The position numbers were made by a program, and so were the translations under genes. A stretch of DNA of 64,000 bases from Desulfomicrobium baculatum DSM 4028 (lineage in GTDB: Bacteria; Desulfobacterota; Desulfovibrionia; Desulfovibrionales; Desulfomicrobiaceae), in NCBI RefSeq assembly GCF_000023225.1, contig NC_013173.1:186001-250000 (forward strand), in the 5' to 3' direction. The notes under the pieces were generated by a model. It was not told the DNA's origin and ran no database searches. It saw nothing but the letters and a program-made list of their open reading frames with translations. Of the stretch, positions 1 through 7,464 are shown piece after piece; the stretch's first letter is position 1; every line of letters starts with the position of its first letter.

Positions 1-728
1 CCCTGTATTCTGTCAAAGCGTTTGACGCCAAAGTAGCCTGGTGTGGTCTCGGACGGGAAGAGATGTGTCTCAGGCATATCGAGCCCGGCTTCTCTGGCGG
101 CGATGGAGTAAGTATATTCCATCAGCCCGGTATCTGGTGACTCGTGCGTGGAGCGAAATTTGATAATCCAGGGCTCTCCATCCGCGCCTTGAGGCGCAAT
201 GCAATAATCATCGGCAACGTTCACCAGAATTTTGGGCCTGGCCCCGGCGGATGAGCCATTAAGCTGGATGAGTCTGTCCAACTGGTTTGCATCCACTGGG
301 GCGTCACGCAAGACCTTGAGGGATTCTTCGGCCAACGCATCCAATTCCGTCACAGAAACAACCTCGTCGGCCCGATCACTTGCGGGGGTGTACTCGAGTG
401 CCCCCATTCCATGCGTGCCCACCATGGCAAGACGTTGAAGAGGCAAGCAGGCATGCAGAGACGTGCCTTTCTTGCGCAAGGCCCTGTCCAGCAGGAGCAG
501 CCCCCATCCGTCCGGCAAACTGTCGTTAAAGACACCGAACAGACCGTCAAAGGTGCGCTTGGGGTCTTCCTTGACCTCCGGGCTTAGGGGGAGTTTAAAC
601 GGCGAGATGTTGATGCCAGAATCGAGAAACTCCGGTGCATACTGGAACAGTATAGTGCCGCCCTGTTCGGCAAGCTTGCCCATATAGCGGCGTTCGCCAT
701 GGGCGTGTAGATGGACATCAAGATTCAT
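1..728 (-). CDS. hipA: HipA-family serine/threonine kinase toxin (partial, C-terminal half outside window)
   Basis: Reading leftwards from an ATG at 728, 242 codons stay open to the window edge. The translation has HipA features: an N-terminal subdomain, the stretch LAMVGTHGMGALEY (HipA proteins carry a conserved VG-x-GMGAL block), GARPKI where the kinase core begins, and KRFDR just before the edge. HipA proteins phosphorylate glutamyl-tRNA synthetase or other targets and arrest growth until neutralised by HipB; that role is inferred by family. The start overlaps the 3' end of the upstream antitoxin gene by 11 bases, the usual translationally coupled hipBA order. Catalytic Asp and Mg-binding residues lie outside the window, so activity cannot be judged. 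Confidence 0.85.
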   Translation of the reverse strand, partial: MNLDVHLHAHGERRYMGKLAEQGGTILFQYAPEFLDSGINISPFKLPLSPEVKEDPKRTFDGLFGVFNDSLPDGWGLLLLDRALRKKGTSLHACLPLQRLAMVGTHGMGALEYTPASDRADEVVSVTELDALAEESLKVLRDAPVDANQLDRLIQLNGSSAGARPKILVNVADDYCIAPQGADGEPWIIKFRSTHESPDTGLMEYTYSIAAREAGLDMPETHLFPSETTPGYFGVKRFDRIQ

Positions 729-1029
729 GGCGTTTTCTCCCGGCTCTTTTACGGGGTGTGGGCTCTTCCAGTGTGAACAGGTTCTCTGGGCGTGGAGGGA
801 TGAACAATTCCGCAAAGGCCCCAAGGTCGTTAAGGACCATTGCAATGGACAAGAGAGAAGACAGAGAGATTTCTCCCGTTGTCTCAAAGCGCTTCACTGA
901 ACCAAGAGAAACACCGCTACGCGCTGCCAGTTCCTTCTGGCTCATATTGAGCGCGAGACGCCGAGCCTGAGCCCTGGCGGCAATATCACAGCGGACTTCT
1001 TGAGGAGTTTTGAGGATTGAGTCTAGCAT
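718..1029 (-). CDS. hipB: HipB-like antitoxin, XRE-family helix-turn-helix regulator
   Basis: A 103-residue protein with a Cro/C1-type helix-turn-helix at about residues 18-72 (ARRLALNMSQKELAARSGVS, followed by the recognition helix and a hydrophobic third helix), then a basic tail ending RKRAGRKRHES. It precedes and overlaps the hipA-like gene, so it is expected to bind and neutralise the toxin and to repress the operon. The ATG at 1029 has AAGGG about seven bases upstream. A HipB-like operator lies immediately in front of the start. The length fits a HipB with a C-terminal extension. Confidence 0.85.
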   Translation of the reverse strand: MLDSILKTPQEVRCDIAARAQARRLALNMSQKELAARSGVSLGSVKRFETTGEISLSSLLSIAMVLNDLGAFAELFIPPRPENLFTLEEPTPRKRAGRKRHES

Positions 1030-1031
1030 TT

Positions 1032-1049
1032 TATCCCTTAGTTTGGATT
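1032..1049 (-). promoter_or_regulatory. Candidate HipB operator
   Basis: The plus strand reads TATCC, eight bases, GGATT. The E. coli HipB operator consensus is TATCC-N8-GGATA, so this matches nine of ten fixed positions with exact spacing. It sits 3-20 bases upstream of the hipB start codon, where a bound repressor would block the operon. An overlapping looser dyad, ATTTTGC / GCTAAAAT, spans 1047-1069. Only one full copy was found by eye. Confidence 0.6.
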
Positions 1050-1085
1050 TTGCAAATAGTAGCTAAAATACGAGACGAAGACAAT

Positions 1086-1091
1086 ATTATA
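1086..1091 (-). promoter_or_regulatory. Candidate -10 element for hipBA
   Basis: On the minus strand this is a perfect TATAAT hexamer, 57 bases upstream of the hipB start. No good -35 hexamer lies at the right distance, so the promoter assignment rests on the -10 element and its position in front of the operator. Confidence 0.35.
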
Positions 1092-1715
1092 AACTATGGC
1101 CGGCTGCCGTGATTTGTGGGGGCCCATTCTCGGTCGCCAGCTGCTTGAGCCTACCCGTCATGCCGTGGAAGAATTTACATAACGTGACGCACACAACTTG
1201 AGTCGTTTTGAAGCCCAGCCTTCTGCCTCCGTCAATTCTGCTTCTTTCGGCAACCCGAACGGGAAGCCTTTCCGCACAATCCGTTCCCGTCTTTAGCTCT
1301 CCATCTCCTGGCCATTGGGAGTTTCAGAGGTGGCTTTTTTGGGAGCCGTTGCTTTTCCGGGCCACCTTTCGGCAGGCCGATCCTCTCCGAGCGACCCGTC
1401 ATATATCCCAGTTGCGGTATATGCGGCGGATTCAGGCATAAGCCTCTTTTCGAACGTTTAAATAATGTTGCTATTGTTTTACAAAATCAGACTGTTACGG
1501 ACTACTGTCCGCAGGATCGTCTTGGCGTAATCGTTGCTTGATCAAGGTGTTGCCGAGCAGGAACGTTCTTCCTCGTATGAGTTAAATGGGGAGAGTGTCT
1601 TGGGATAAATTCCTTCTTTTTGCCGGCATGCAAACATGCTGACCGAGGGGGGGCGCTCGAACGAACCGGATTTGCCATTTAAAGCCAGTTTGACACCGTA
1701 TCAGGAGAGTCGCTC
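1092..1715. other. Gene-free stretch upstream of the PagL-like gene
   Basis: About 620 bases without a convincing gene. A 77-codon open frame (1208-1441, plus strand) has no recognisable domain and no good ribosome binding site. The end of the stretch must hold the promoter of the outer membrane protein gene, but no clear -35/-10 pair was seen. Confidence 0.5.
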
Positions 1716-2390
1716 GTGAAGAAGTTTCAACCAATGAACCTGTTCGTCGTCTGCCTGCTTTTGCTCCTGCCCTTTTCAGTTCATGCGGAGGACCTTCAGC
1801 CTGCCGCCGATTCTGCGCCCATTGCGGTGGACGCTTCACCTTCCGGGTCCACTGATATCTGGGCGGGAGCGGTGGGCCACGGTTTTCGCGCCGGGACGCA
1901 GACGTTTCGTCTCGGTGTCGGGATGGGGTACGGAATCAAGATTTTCGGGGCCCGGGAGCGGCACGACCTCCTTCCGATGACGGTTTCTTACGGCCGCATG
2001 GTCGGCGATGTCGTGGGGGGCGGACACTGGTACCGAGGAAATTTCGAGGTGCGCGGGGAGGTCTTTCTCGCTCCGCAGGTCAATTCCGATGGTTACTGGA
2101 CCATCGGACTGACGCCCCATTTGCGCTATAATTTTGCCAGCGGCACGCGCTGGATTCCCTACGTCGATGTCGGTATGGGCATTGCCTTCACCGAAATCCG
2201 TGCCCCCGACCTGGGCGCATCGTTCCAATTCAATGAACAAGCGGCGGTTGGAGTGAACTATTTTTTTACCGACGACGTTGCGGTCAACTTCGAGATCCAC
2301 TTTCTTCATCTTTCCTCTGCCGGCCTGTCCAAACCCAACCAAGGGGTGAACACGCTGGGGCCCTGCATAGGAGTGAATTGGTTTTTTTGA
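1716..2390 (+). CDS. Acyloxyacyl hydrolase / lipid A 3-O-deacylase, PagL-like outer membrane protein
   Basis: A 224-residue protein with a signal peptide (about residues 1-24, hydrophobic core LFVVCLLLLLPFSVHA, cleavage near HAED). The rest alternates in the manner of a small beta-barrel and ends in aromatic residues WFF, as outer membrane proteins do. Near the C terminus the segment HLSSAGLSKPNQGVN (His198, Ser200) matches the PagL family pattern H-x-S-N-A-G-x-x-x-P-N-x-G, which holds the catalytic His and Ser; the usual Asn is Ser here. PagL enzymes remove the 3-O acyl chain from lipid A. The GTG at 1716 follows AGGAGAG. The gene is alone and ends before a strong two-way terminator. Confidence 0.75.
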   Translation: MKKFQPMNLFVVCLLLLLPFSVHAEDLQPAADSAPIAVDASPSGSTDIWAGAVGHGFRAGTQTFRLGVGMGYGIKIFGARERHDLLPMTVSYGRMVGDVVGGGHWYRGNFEVRGEVFLAPQVNSDGYWTIGLTPHLRYNFASGTRWIPYVDVGMGIAFTEIRAPDLGASFQFNEQAAVGVNYFFTDDVAVNFEIHFLHLSSAGLSKPNQGVNTLGPCIGVNWFF

Positions 2391-2511
2391 GTAGCGGCGT
2401 TGTCGGGCCGTCAGATTTCAAAGGGCACTAATGAATTGACCGGTTTTTATTGAAATTCCCCAAGGGCTGTAAAATCTGCTCAGTCTTCTCCCATCCGCTC
2501 CATCATTTTGA

Positions 2512-2555
2512 AATACCCCCCTGTTTTCCTAAATCCAGGAAAACAGGGGGGTATT
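2512..2555. terminator. Bidirectional intrinsic terminator
   Basis: A perfect 19-base inverted repeat (arms 2512-2530 and 2537-2555) with a six-base loop. It separates the convergent PagL-like gene (plus) and the desulforedoxin gene (minus). An A-rich left flank and T-rich right flank suit termination on both strands. Confidence 0.85.
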
Positions 2556-2577
2556 CGTTTTGAGGAAAGCTGAAAGA

Positions 2578-2694
2578 TTATTGCTTGACCATGGGCTGGT
2601 CGCAACACACGAGTTCGCCCTCACCGCCTTCTTTCACGAGCACGACGGCGCCACACGCTTCACATTTGTAAACCTCGCCTTTTTCCGAAGACAT
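2578..2694 (-). CDS. Desulforedoxin
   Basis: A 38-residue protein beginning MSSEKGEVYKCEACG and ending LVCCDQPMVKQ. Cys11, Cys14, Cys30 and Cys31 match the C-x2-C and adjacent C-C pattern of desulforedoxin, a homodimer in which each subunit binds one iron by four cysteines. The same fold forms the N-terminal domain of desulfoferrodoxin. The ATG at 2694 has AAGGAGA seven bases upstream. It stands alone as a short transcript ending at the terminator at 2512-2555. Free desulforedoxin is known mainly from sulfate-reducing deltaproteobacteria, where it is a small electron carrier. There is no superoxide reductase next to it. Confidence 0.92.
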   Translation of the reverse strand: MSSEKGEVYKCEACGAVVLVKEGGEGELVCCDQPMVKQ

Positions 2695-2968
2695 AGAGTT
2701 CTCCTTGTTGAATGTTGTAGTTGGTCGTGATTTGTCGCAAGGAGCATGCCGGACGGGAGTTGGACACGCTTATGAGGGTAACGTCTTGATTCTGTGATGA
2801 AAATGGCGAGAGAACAGCGGACGCCGCGCAGGCGGAACCGTGGAGCAAGCCATCATATGTGATAATTTTGCGGAATGTCACGGATCATGGAGATGAATGA
2901 CGGAGCGCCGTTTTTTCGTCCAGGTTCATGAAGCTTGAAATGTCTTGAATCCGATCACCTTCATGAAT

Positions 2969-3010
2969 AATCGAACGGGCCTGTGCTTTGCAGCGCAGGC
3001 CCGTTCGATT
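2969..3010 (-). terminator. Hairpin terminator downstream of the OmpA-like lipoprotein gene
   Basis: An 18-base inverted repeat (2969-2986 and 2993-3010) with one mismatch or wobble pair and a six-base loop, 43 bases past the stop of the minus-strand lipoprotein gene. The following T tract is short, so it is a weaker intrinsic terminator. The rest of 2695-3052 is the desulforedoxin upstream region, with no gene visible. Confidence 0.65.
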
Positions 3011-3052
3011 GGTGAAAGCTGGGCGGTTGCCCGGCAAGGGCGGGGCGAGTCC

Positions 3053-3724
3053 TTAGTACGGCTGCTGAGTGGTGTTCGGATTGACGCGGATTTCCACGCG
3101 GCGGTTCATCTGGCGGCCTTCCGGGGTGTCGTTGGTGGCCACCGGGCGGGATTCGCCGTAGCCCATGGCCGTTATGCGGGACGGGTTGACCCCGCGTTCG
3201 ACAAGCAGTCGCTGCACGCTCCAGGCGCGGCGCTCGGACAGGGCCTGGTTGTAGGTGTCGGAGCCGGTGCTGTCCGTATGGCCCTCGACCACGATGGTGG
3301 TCTGGGGGTACTTGACCAGGACCTGGGCGATTCGTTCAATCTCGGTGTAGAGGCCGGGTAGGACCACGTCGGAGTCCACGGCAAAAGTCACGTCTCCTTT
3401 GAGGGTCAGGGCCAGGAGGTCTCCCTCGCGCCGGACGGCCACTTCTTCGGACTGGGACAGGGCCTGGCGCATATCCGCTTCCTGGTTGTCCATCATGCGT
3501 CCGACTCCGGCTCCGGCCAGGCCGCCGATGGCCGCTCCGGCTGCCGCGCCGATGAGGGTGCCCTTGGTATCCTTGCCGATGATCTGGCCCACAATAGCTC
3601 CTGCCGCAGCGCCGCCAGCCGCGCCATAGGTGGCTCCCTTGGTTGTTTTGGACTGCTGATCCATGGTGGCGCAGCCGCTGATGGCGATTGCGGCGACAAG
3701 TACGATGAGAATCAATTTTTTCAT
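3053..3724 (-). CDS. OmpA-family peptidoglycan-associated lipoprotein with glycine zipper
   Basis: A 223-residue protein. Residues 1-17 form a lipoprotein signal peptide with lipobox AISGC and lipidation at Cys18. Residues about 30-78 are a Gly/Ala-rich glycine-zipper segment with two GAAAGA-type repeats. Residues about 105-220 are an OmpA C-terminal domain, with the peptidoglycan-binding signature GHTDSTGSDTYNQALSERRA and the later NRRVEI. It should anchor to the outer membrane and bind peptidoglycan non-covalently, resembling YiaD and related lipoproteins. The start has a good AAGGAAGG site. Single gene. Confidence 0.9.
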   Translation of the reverse strand: MKKLILIVLVAAIAISGCATMDQQSKTTKGATYGAAGGAAAGAIVGQIIGKDTKGTLIGAAAGAAIGGLAGAGVGRMMDNQEADMRQALSQSEEVAVRREGDLLALTLKGDVTFAVDSDVVLPGLYTEIERIAQVLVKYPQTTIVVEGHTDSTGSDTYNQALSERRAWSVQRLLVERGVNPSRITAMGYGESRPVATNDTPEGRQMNRRVEIRVNPNTTQQPY

Positions 3725-3846
3725 GGCTATGCCTTCCTTGCTCGGCTAAAATTTATCGGTCATTCTTGTTTTATAAAACTTTCTGGAGGCGGGTCAACGT
3801 CATGACCGGACATTGACCACCGGCGAGCGTTCCAGAATCCCTTCCA

Positions 3847-4926
3847 TCATTGTGGGCATTGTTTTTCTCGCGTTCGCGCCGGGACGTCGAACAGCGGATC
3901 CTGGCCATACGTGCGGATGTCCCGGCCCATGGCTTGGGCGCTGTGGAAGAAGGCGAAAAATTGAATCATCTTCTGGAGATCGAAGCGTCTGATCGCACCG
4001 TCTTTGCGCAATCCCCACAAACGGTTTTCGGCCCCTTTCAGGGCGCGTTCAAGTTTGTCTCCATGCAGGCCGGACCCGGAGGCAATGCCGCGCATGGTGT
4101 CCACGGTGCTGGATACGAGTTCGCGCAGTTCGTTTTCCATCAAGATTTCGTAGCCTTGTTCTTGTTCGCTGTTTAACGCTTGCAGCATGGTCTGGAGATG
4201 GCCTCCGCATTTTTCGAGGGTTCGGATTTTGAGCCCCAGCAGGTCCGTATCCTCATTGTAGATCCGCCGCTCGTGGCGAAGGACCTTCTGGAAAAGGGCG
4301 CGGTCTTCAAGCAGGTCCGTCTGCAGTTGCTGGAGGAGGCGCGCATCAAGCCCGGACTGCATGGCCAGAAACGCGTTCATGATCGTCTCGTAGTGCCCGG
4401 CGCAGTCGTCGAAGCGTGCCTTGAGTCTGGTCTTGAGCGTGGTTCCCGCGCGCAACGGCCAAAGAACGATGCTGACCAGAAACGCGGAAGCCACGCCCAA
4501 AGCGATCTCCACGACCCGAAGCATGCCGAAGACAAGACGATTGTCCTGATCGGTGGTTCCGGCCAGGACCACGATGCACACGGTGATGGCGGCCATGCGG
4601 TATCTGGCGTTGAAGCGGGTCATGTACGCGCAGAACGTCACCGACAGAAACAGGGCGAGCACCGTCATGGCGGGGGTCTCGGGAAAAAGCAGGATGGCGG
4701 CAATGCCGATGACGGCCCCGACGGCGGTCCCGGATAAGCGGTAGAGGCACATCTGGACGGAGTCCGCGACATAGACCTGCATGACGATGACTGCGGACAA
4801 GGCCGCCCAGTATCCGTATTTCAGATCGAAAAAAGAGGCGATGGCGTAGGCCAGCACTGCGGCGCCGCCGGTTTTCAGGCCATGGCGCAGCATGGCTGGA
4901 TGTGAATTTGGATCGATGAAGGCCAT
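3847..4926 (-). CDS. FUSC / aromatic acid exporter-like membrane protein
   Basis: A 359-residue protein from the ATG at 4926, which has AAGGA six bases upstream; the frame stays open much further upstream but without family features. Residues about 20-160 hold roughly six hydrophobic segments, starting GGAAVLAYAIASFFDLKYGYWAALSAVIVMQ; the pattern Y-W-A-x-L-x-A is typical of FUSC and ArAE proteins. The remainder is a soluble, charged, probably coiled-coil domain. Relatives include fusaric acid resistance and p-hydroxybenzoate efflux components. The substrate cannot be told from sequence. It is divergent from the formate dehydrogenase operon. Confidence 0.7.
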   Translation of the reverse strand: MAFIDPNSHPAMLRHGLKTGGAAVLAYAIASFFDLKYGYWAALSAVIVMQVYVADSVQMCLYRLSGTAVGAVIGIAAILLFPETPAMTVLALFLSVTFCAYMTRFNARYRMAAITVCIVVLAGTTDQDNRLVFGMLRVVEIALGVASAFLVSIVLWPLRAGTTLKTRLKARFDDCAGHYETIMNAFLAMQSGLDARLLQQLQTDLLEDRALFQKVLRHERRIYNEDTDLLGLKIRTLEKCGGHLQTMLQALNSEQEQGYEILMENELRELVSSTVDTMRGIASGSGLHGDKLERALKGAENRLWGLRKDGAIRRFDLQKMIQFFAFFHSAQAMGRDIRTYGQDPLFDVPARTREKQCPQ

Positions 4927-5091
4927 GGTTTTCCTTGAGGCATTGCGCGGAGACGTCGGTTTTGGCGCGGAGCTCTCGATGTCGGTGCGGGCAGATTTTT
5001 TTTTGTAAGTAAACTCGTCCTGGACCGCAATGGCCGGTCGTGGAAGGGCATCGGCCTGCCTCTTCACAACCGATTTGCGCATCCTCGGCCC

Positions 5092-5619
5092 GTGCATTAT
5101 GGCCTGTTGAGCTTGAACCCGAAAACCTTCAAAAAACGAAGTTCCCCCTTGAGCCCACTCACTCCCGCACAGTTTGCCCAGGCAGACGCCATTATCGCCG
5201 CGCATCGTGACACACAAGGTTCTCTTATCACTGTTTTGCGGCTTTGTCAGGACATTGTCGGATATTTTCCCCTCGAACTCATAAGGTATATCGCGAGCGG
5301 GATGAATCAGCCCTTGTCCACGGTTTATGGGGTCATCTCCTTCTATTCCCTCTTTTCCCTGAAACCCAAAGGGCGGCACAACATCCGCGTCTGCACTGGC
5401 ACGGCCTGCTATGTGCGCGGTGTGCGCGAGGTGCTGGACCGGGTGGAGCGCCGCTTCGGCGTCAAGGCCGGGGGCACGTGCGAGAGCGGCCGCTTCAGCC
5501 TGGAGCCGGTGCGCTGTCTGGGCGCGTGCGGCCTGGCTCCGGTCATGGTCGTGGACCGCGACACCCACGGCGGGGTCACGCCCGACTCGGCCTGCGAAAT
5601 TCTGGAGGGCTACGAATGA
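5092..5619 (+). CDS. NuoE/HndA-like thioredoxin-fold [2Fe-2S] subunit of formate dehydrogenase
   Basis: A 175-residue protein of the complex I 24-kDa family. An N-terminal helical part (about residues 25-90, with the family block LIRYIASGMNQPLSTVYGV) is followed by a thioredoxin-like [2Fe-2S] domain with Cys101, Cys106, Cys142 and Cys146 (CTGTAC and RCLGAC). Its cluster passes electrons between the flavin subunit and the rest of the complex. It overlaps the next gene by four bases (ATGA), so translation is coupled. The start is uncertain: no clear ribosome binding site precedes the ATG, and a TTG at about 5149 is possible. Similar to HndA of the Desulfovibrio NADP-reducing hydrogenase, but there is no hydrogenase here. 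Confidence 0.88.
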   Translation: MHYGLLSLNPKTFKKRSSPLSPLTPAQFAQADAIIAAHRDTQGSLITVLRLCQDIVGYFPLELIRYIASGMNQPLSTVYGVISFYSLFSLKPKGRHNIRVCTGTACYVRGVREVLDRVERRFGVKAGGTCESGRFSLEPVRCLGACGLAPVMVVDRDTHGGVTPDSACEILEGYE

Positions 5620-7454
5620 GCGCGTCAGACAAACTCGACCGCGCCGGACTCCTGGCCCTGCGCGAGCAGGAGAAGGCTCTTCTGGACACGGCCGCGCCGC
5701 GCATCTTCTGCTGCAGCGGCACGGGCTGCCACGCCACGGGGTCCATCCCGCTCATCGCGGCCCTGCGCGAGGAGGCTGCGCGACAGGGGGGCTGCGTGCA
5801 GGTCATCGAAACGGGCTGCAACGGCTTCTGCGCCCTGGGGCCGGTGGTCATCATGCAGCCCGGCGGCATCCTGTACTGCAAGGTGCGCGTGGAGGATGCG
5901 GCCGATGCGGTCGCCTCGGCCGGGGCTGAGCCCGTGGAGCGCCTGCTGTACCGCGATCCGGCGGGCAAGGCCGTGGCGAGCATGGACGAGATCCCGTTTT
6001 TTGCCCTGCAGCGGCCCTGGACCCTGCGCAACAAGGGGCGCATCGACCCCGAGAACATTGGCCACGCCATCGCCCACGACGGCTACCAGGGGCTGGCCAA
6101 GGCGCTTTTCGACATCGCGCCGGAGGGCATCATCGAGGAAATGCGCCTTTCGGGCCTGCGCGGACGCGGCGGGGCGGGGTTTCCTACGGGCCTCAAATGG
6201 AAGTTCGCCGCCGCCTCGCCCGGCGATGTGAAGTACGTGCTCTGCAACGCCGACGAGGGCGACCCCGGCGCGTTCATGGACCGCTCCATCCTTGAGTCCG
6301 ATCCGCACGCGGTGCTCGAAGGCATGATCATCGCGGCCGTGGCCATCGGCGCGCATCAGGGCTACATCTACTGCCGCTCCGAATACCCCCTGGCCATCCA
6401 GCGCCTGACCTTAGCCATCGGGCAGGCCCGGGAACTCGGTCTTCTCGGGGAAAGCATCCTGGGCAGCGATTTTTCTTTTGACCTTGAAATCTATCAGGGC
6501 GCGGGAGCCTTTGTCTGCGGCGAGGAGACCGCGCTCATGCGCTCCATCGAAGGCCGTCGCGGCATGCCCCGGCCCCGGCCGCCATTTCCGGCGCAGCAGG
6601 GTTTGTGGGGCAGGCCGACGGTCTTGAACAACGTCGAGACCCTGGCAAATGTCGGGCGCATCATCCGCCTCGGCGGCGGGCACTACGCCGGCATCGGCAC
6701 CGAGGGCAGCACAGGCACCAAGGTCTTCGCCCTGTCCGGCGACGTGAACAACATCGGGCTGGTCGAGGTGGACATGGGCACGCCGCTGTCCGTGCTGGTG
6801 AACGACATCGGCGGCGGGGTGCCCGGCAAGCGCGCGTGCAAGGCCGTGCAGCTGGGCGGCCCGTCCGGCGGGAGCATCCCGGCGCACCTGCTGGACACGC
6901 CCGTGGACTACGAGGCCATCGCCAAGGCCGGGGCCATCATGGGTTCGGGCGGGGTCATCGTCATGAACGACCGCACCTGCATGGTCGACATGGCCCGCTT
7001 CTTCATGGACTTCATCCAGGACGAGTCCTGCGGCAAGTGCACGCCCTGCCGGGAGGGGACCAGACGTCAGCTCGAAATCCTGACCCGCATCTGCGAAGGA
7101 CGGGGCGCGCCCGGCGACCTGCGCACCCTGGAGGATCTGGCCGCCGTGATCACCGATGCATCCTTGTGCGGTCTGGGCCAGACCGCATCCAATCCGATCC
7201 TCTCGGCCCTGCGCCATTTCCGGGACGAATTCGAGGCCCACATCATGGACAAGCGCTGCCCGGCCAAGCGCTGCGTGGCCCTGCTCAAATTCGAGGTGGA
7301 CGAGTCGCGCTGCCGCAAATGCGGGCTGTGCCACAAGGCCTGTCCGGCCGGGGCCGTGATCTGGGCCAAAAAACAGACCGCCCGCATCGACCGCGAGAAA
7401 TGCGTGCGGTGCCTGGCTTGTTTTTCGGCCTGTCCCTTTGACTGCATCGACTGA
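5616..7454 (+). CDS. NuoF/HndC-like NAD(P)- and FMN-binding diaphorase subunit
   Basis: A 612-residue flavoprotein subunit. Domain order: an N-terminal thioredoxin-like [2Fe-2S] domain (about 28-115, with CCSGTGC and CNGFC), the NAD/FMN-binding core (about 160-440, glycine-rich GLRGRGGAGFPTGLKWKF and NADEGDPGAFMDR), a [4Fe-4S] site SCGKCTPCREGT (Cys472, 475, 478 and Cys518), and a C-terminal 2x[4Fe-4S] ferredoxin domain (Cys566-576 and Cys596-606). This layout is that of HndC, HoxF-like and NADH-linked formate dehydrogenase beta subunits. It transfers electrons between the formate-oxidising subunit and NAD(P), and the extra ferredoxin domain would allow ferredoxin coupling. The start is fixed by the four-base overlap with the upstream stop. 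Confidence 0.93.
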   Translation: MSASDKLDRAGLLALREQEKALLDTAAPRIFCCSGTGCHATGSIPLIAALREEAARQGGCVQVIETGCNGFCALGPVVIMQPGGILYCKVRVEDAADAVASAGAEPVERLLYRDPAGKAVASMDEIPFFALQRPWTLRNKGRIDPENIGHAIAHDGYQGLAKALFDIAPEGIIEEMRLSGLRGRGGAGFPTGLKWKFAAASPGDVKYVLCNADEGDPGAFMDRSILESDPHAVLEGMIIAAVAIGAHQGYIYCRSEYPLAIQRLTLAIGQARELGLLGESILGSDFSFDLEIYQGAGAFVCGEETALMRSIEGRRGMPRPRPPFPAQQGLWGRPTVLNNVETLANVGRIIRLGGGHYAGIGTEGSTGTKVFALSGDVNNIGLVEVDMGTPLSVLVNDIGGGVPGKRACKAVQLGGPSGGSIPAHLLDTPVDYEAIAKAGAIMGSGGVIVMNDRTCMVDMARFFMDFIQDESCGKCTPCREGTRRQLEILTRICEGRGAPGDLRTLEDLAAVITDASLCGLGQTASNPILSALRHFRDEFEAHIMDKRCPAKRCVALLKFEVDESRCRKCGLCHKACPAGAVIWAKKQTARIDREKCVRCLACFSACPFDCID

Positions 7455-7464
7455 CGGAGAGACC

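Noticed and set aside
1208-1441. A 77-codon plus-strand frame in the gap before the PagL-like gene.
   Set aside because: No ribosome site, no recognisable domain, and irregular composition.
4180-4737. Long plus-strand open frames opposite the FUSC gene.
   Set aside because: High-G+C antisense frame of a real gene; the translation is His/Gly/Gln-rich shadow sequence.
5092-7454. NADP-reducing [FeFe] hydrogenase (hnd) operon.
   Set aside because: HndA- and HndC-like genes are present, but the third gene is a molybdopterin formate dehydrogenase; no H-cluster motifs occur.
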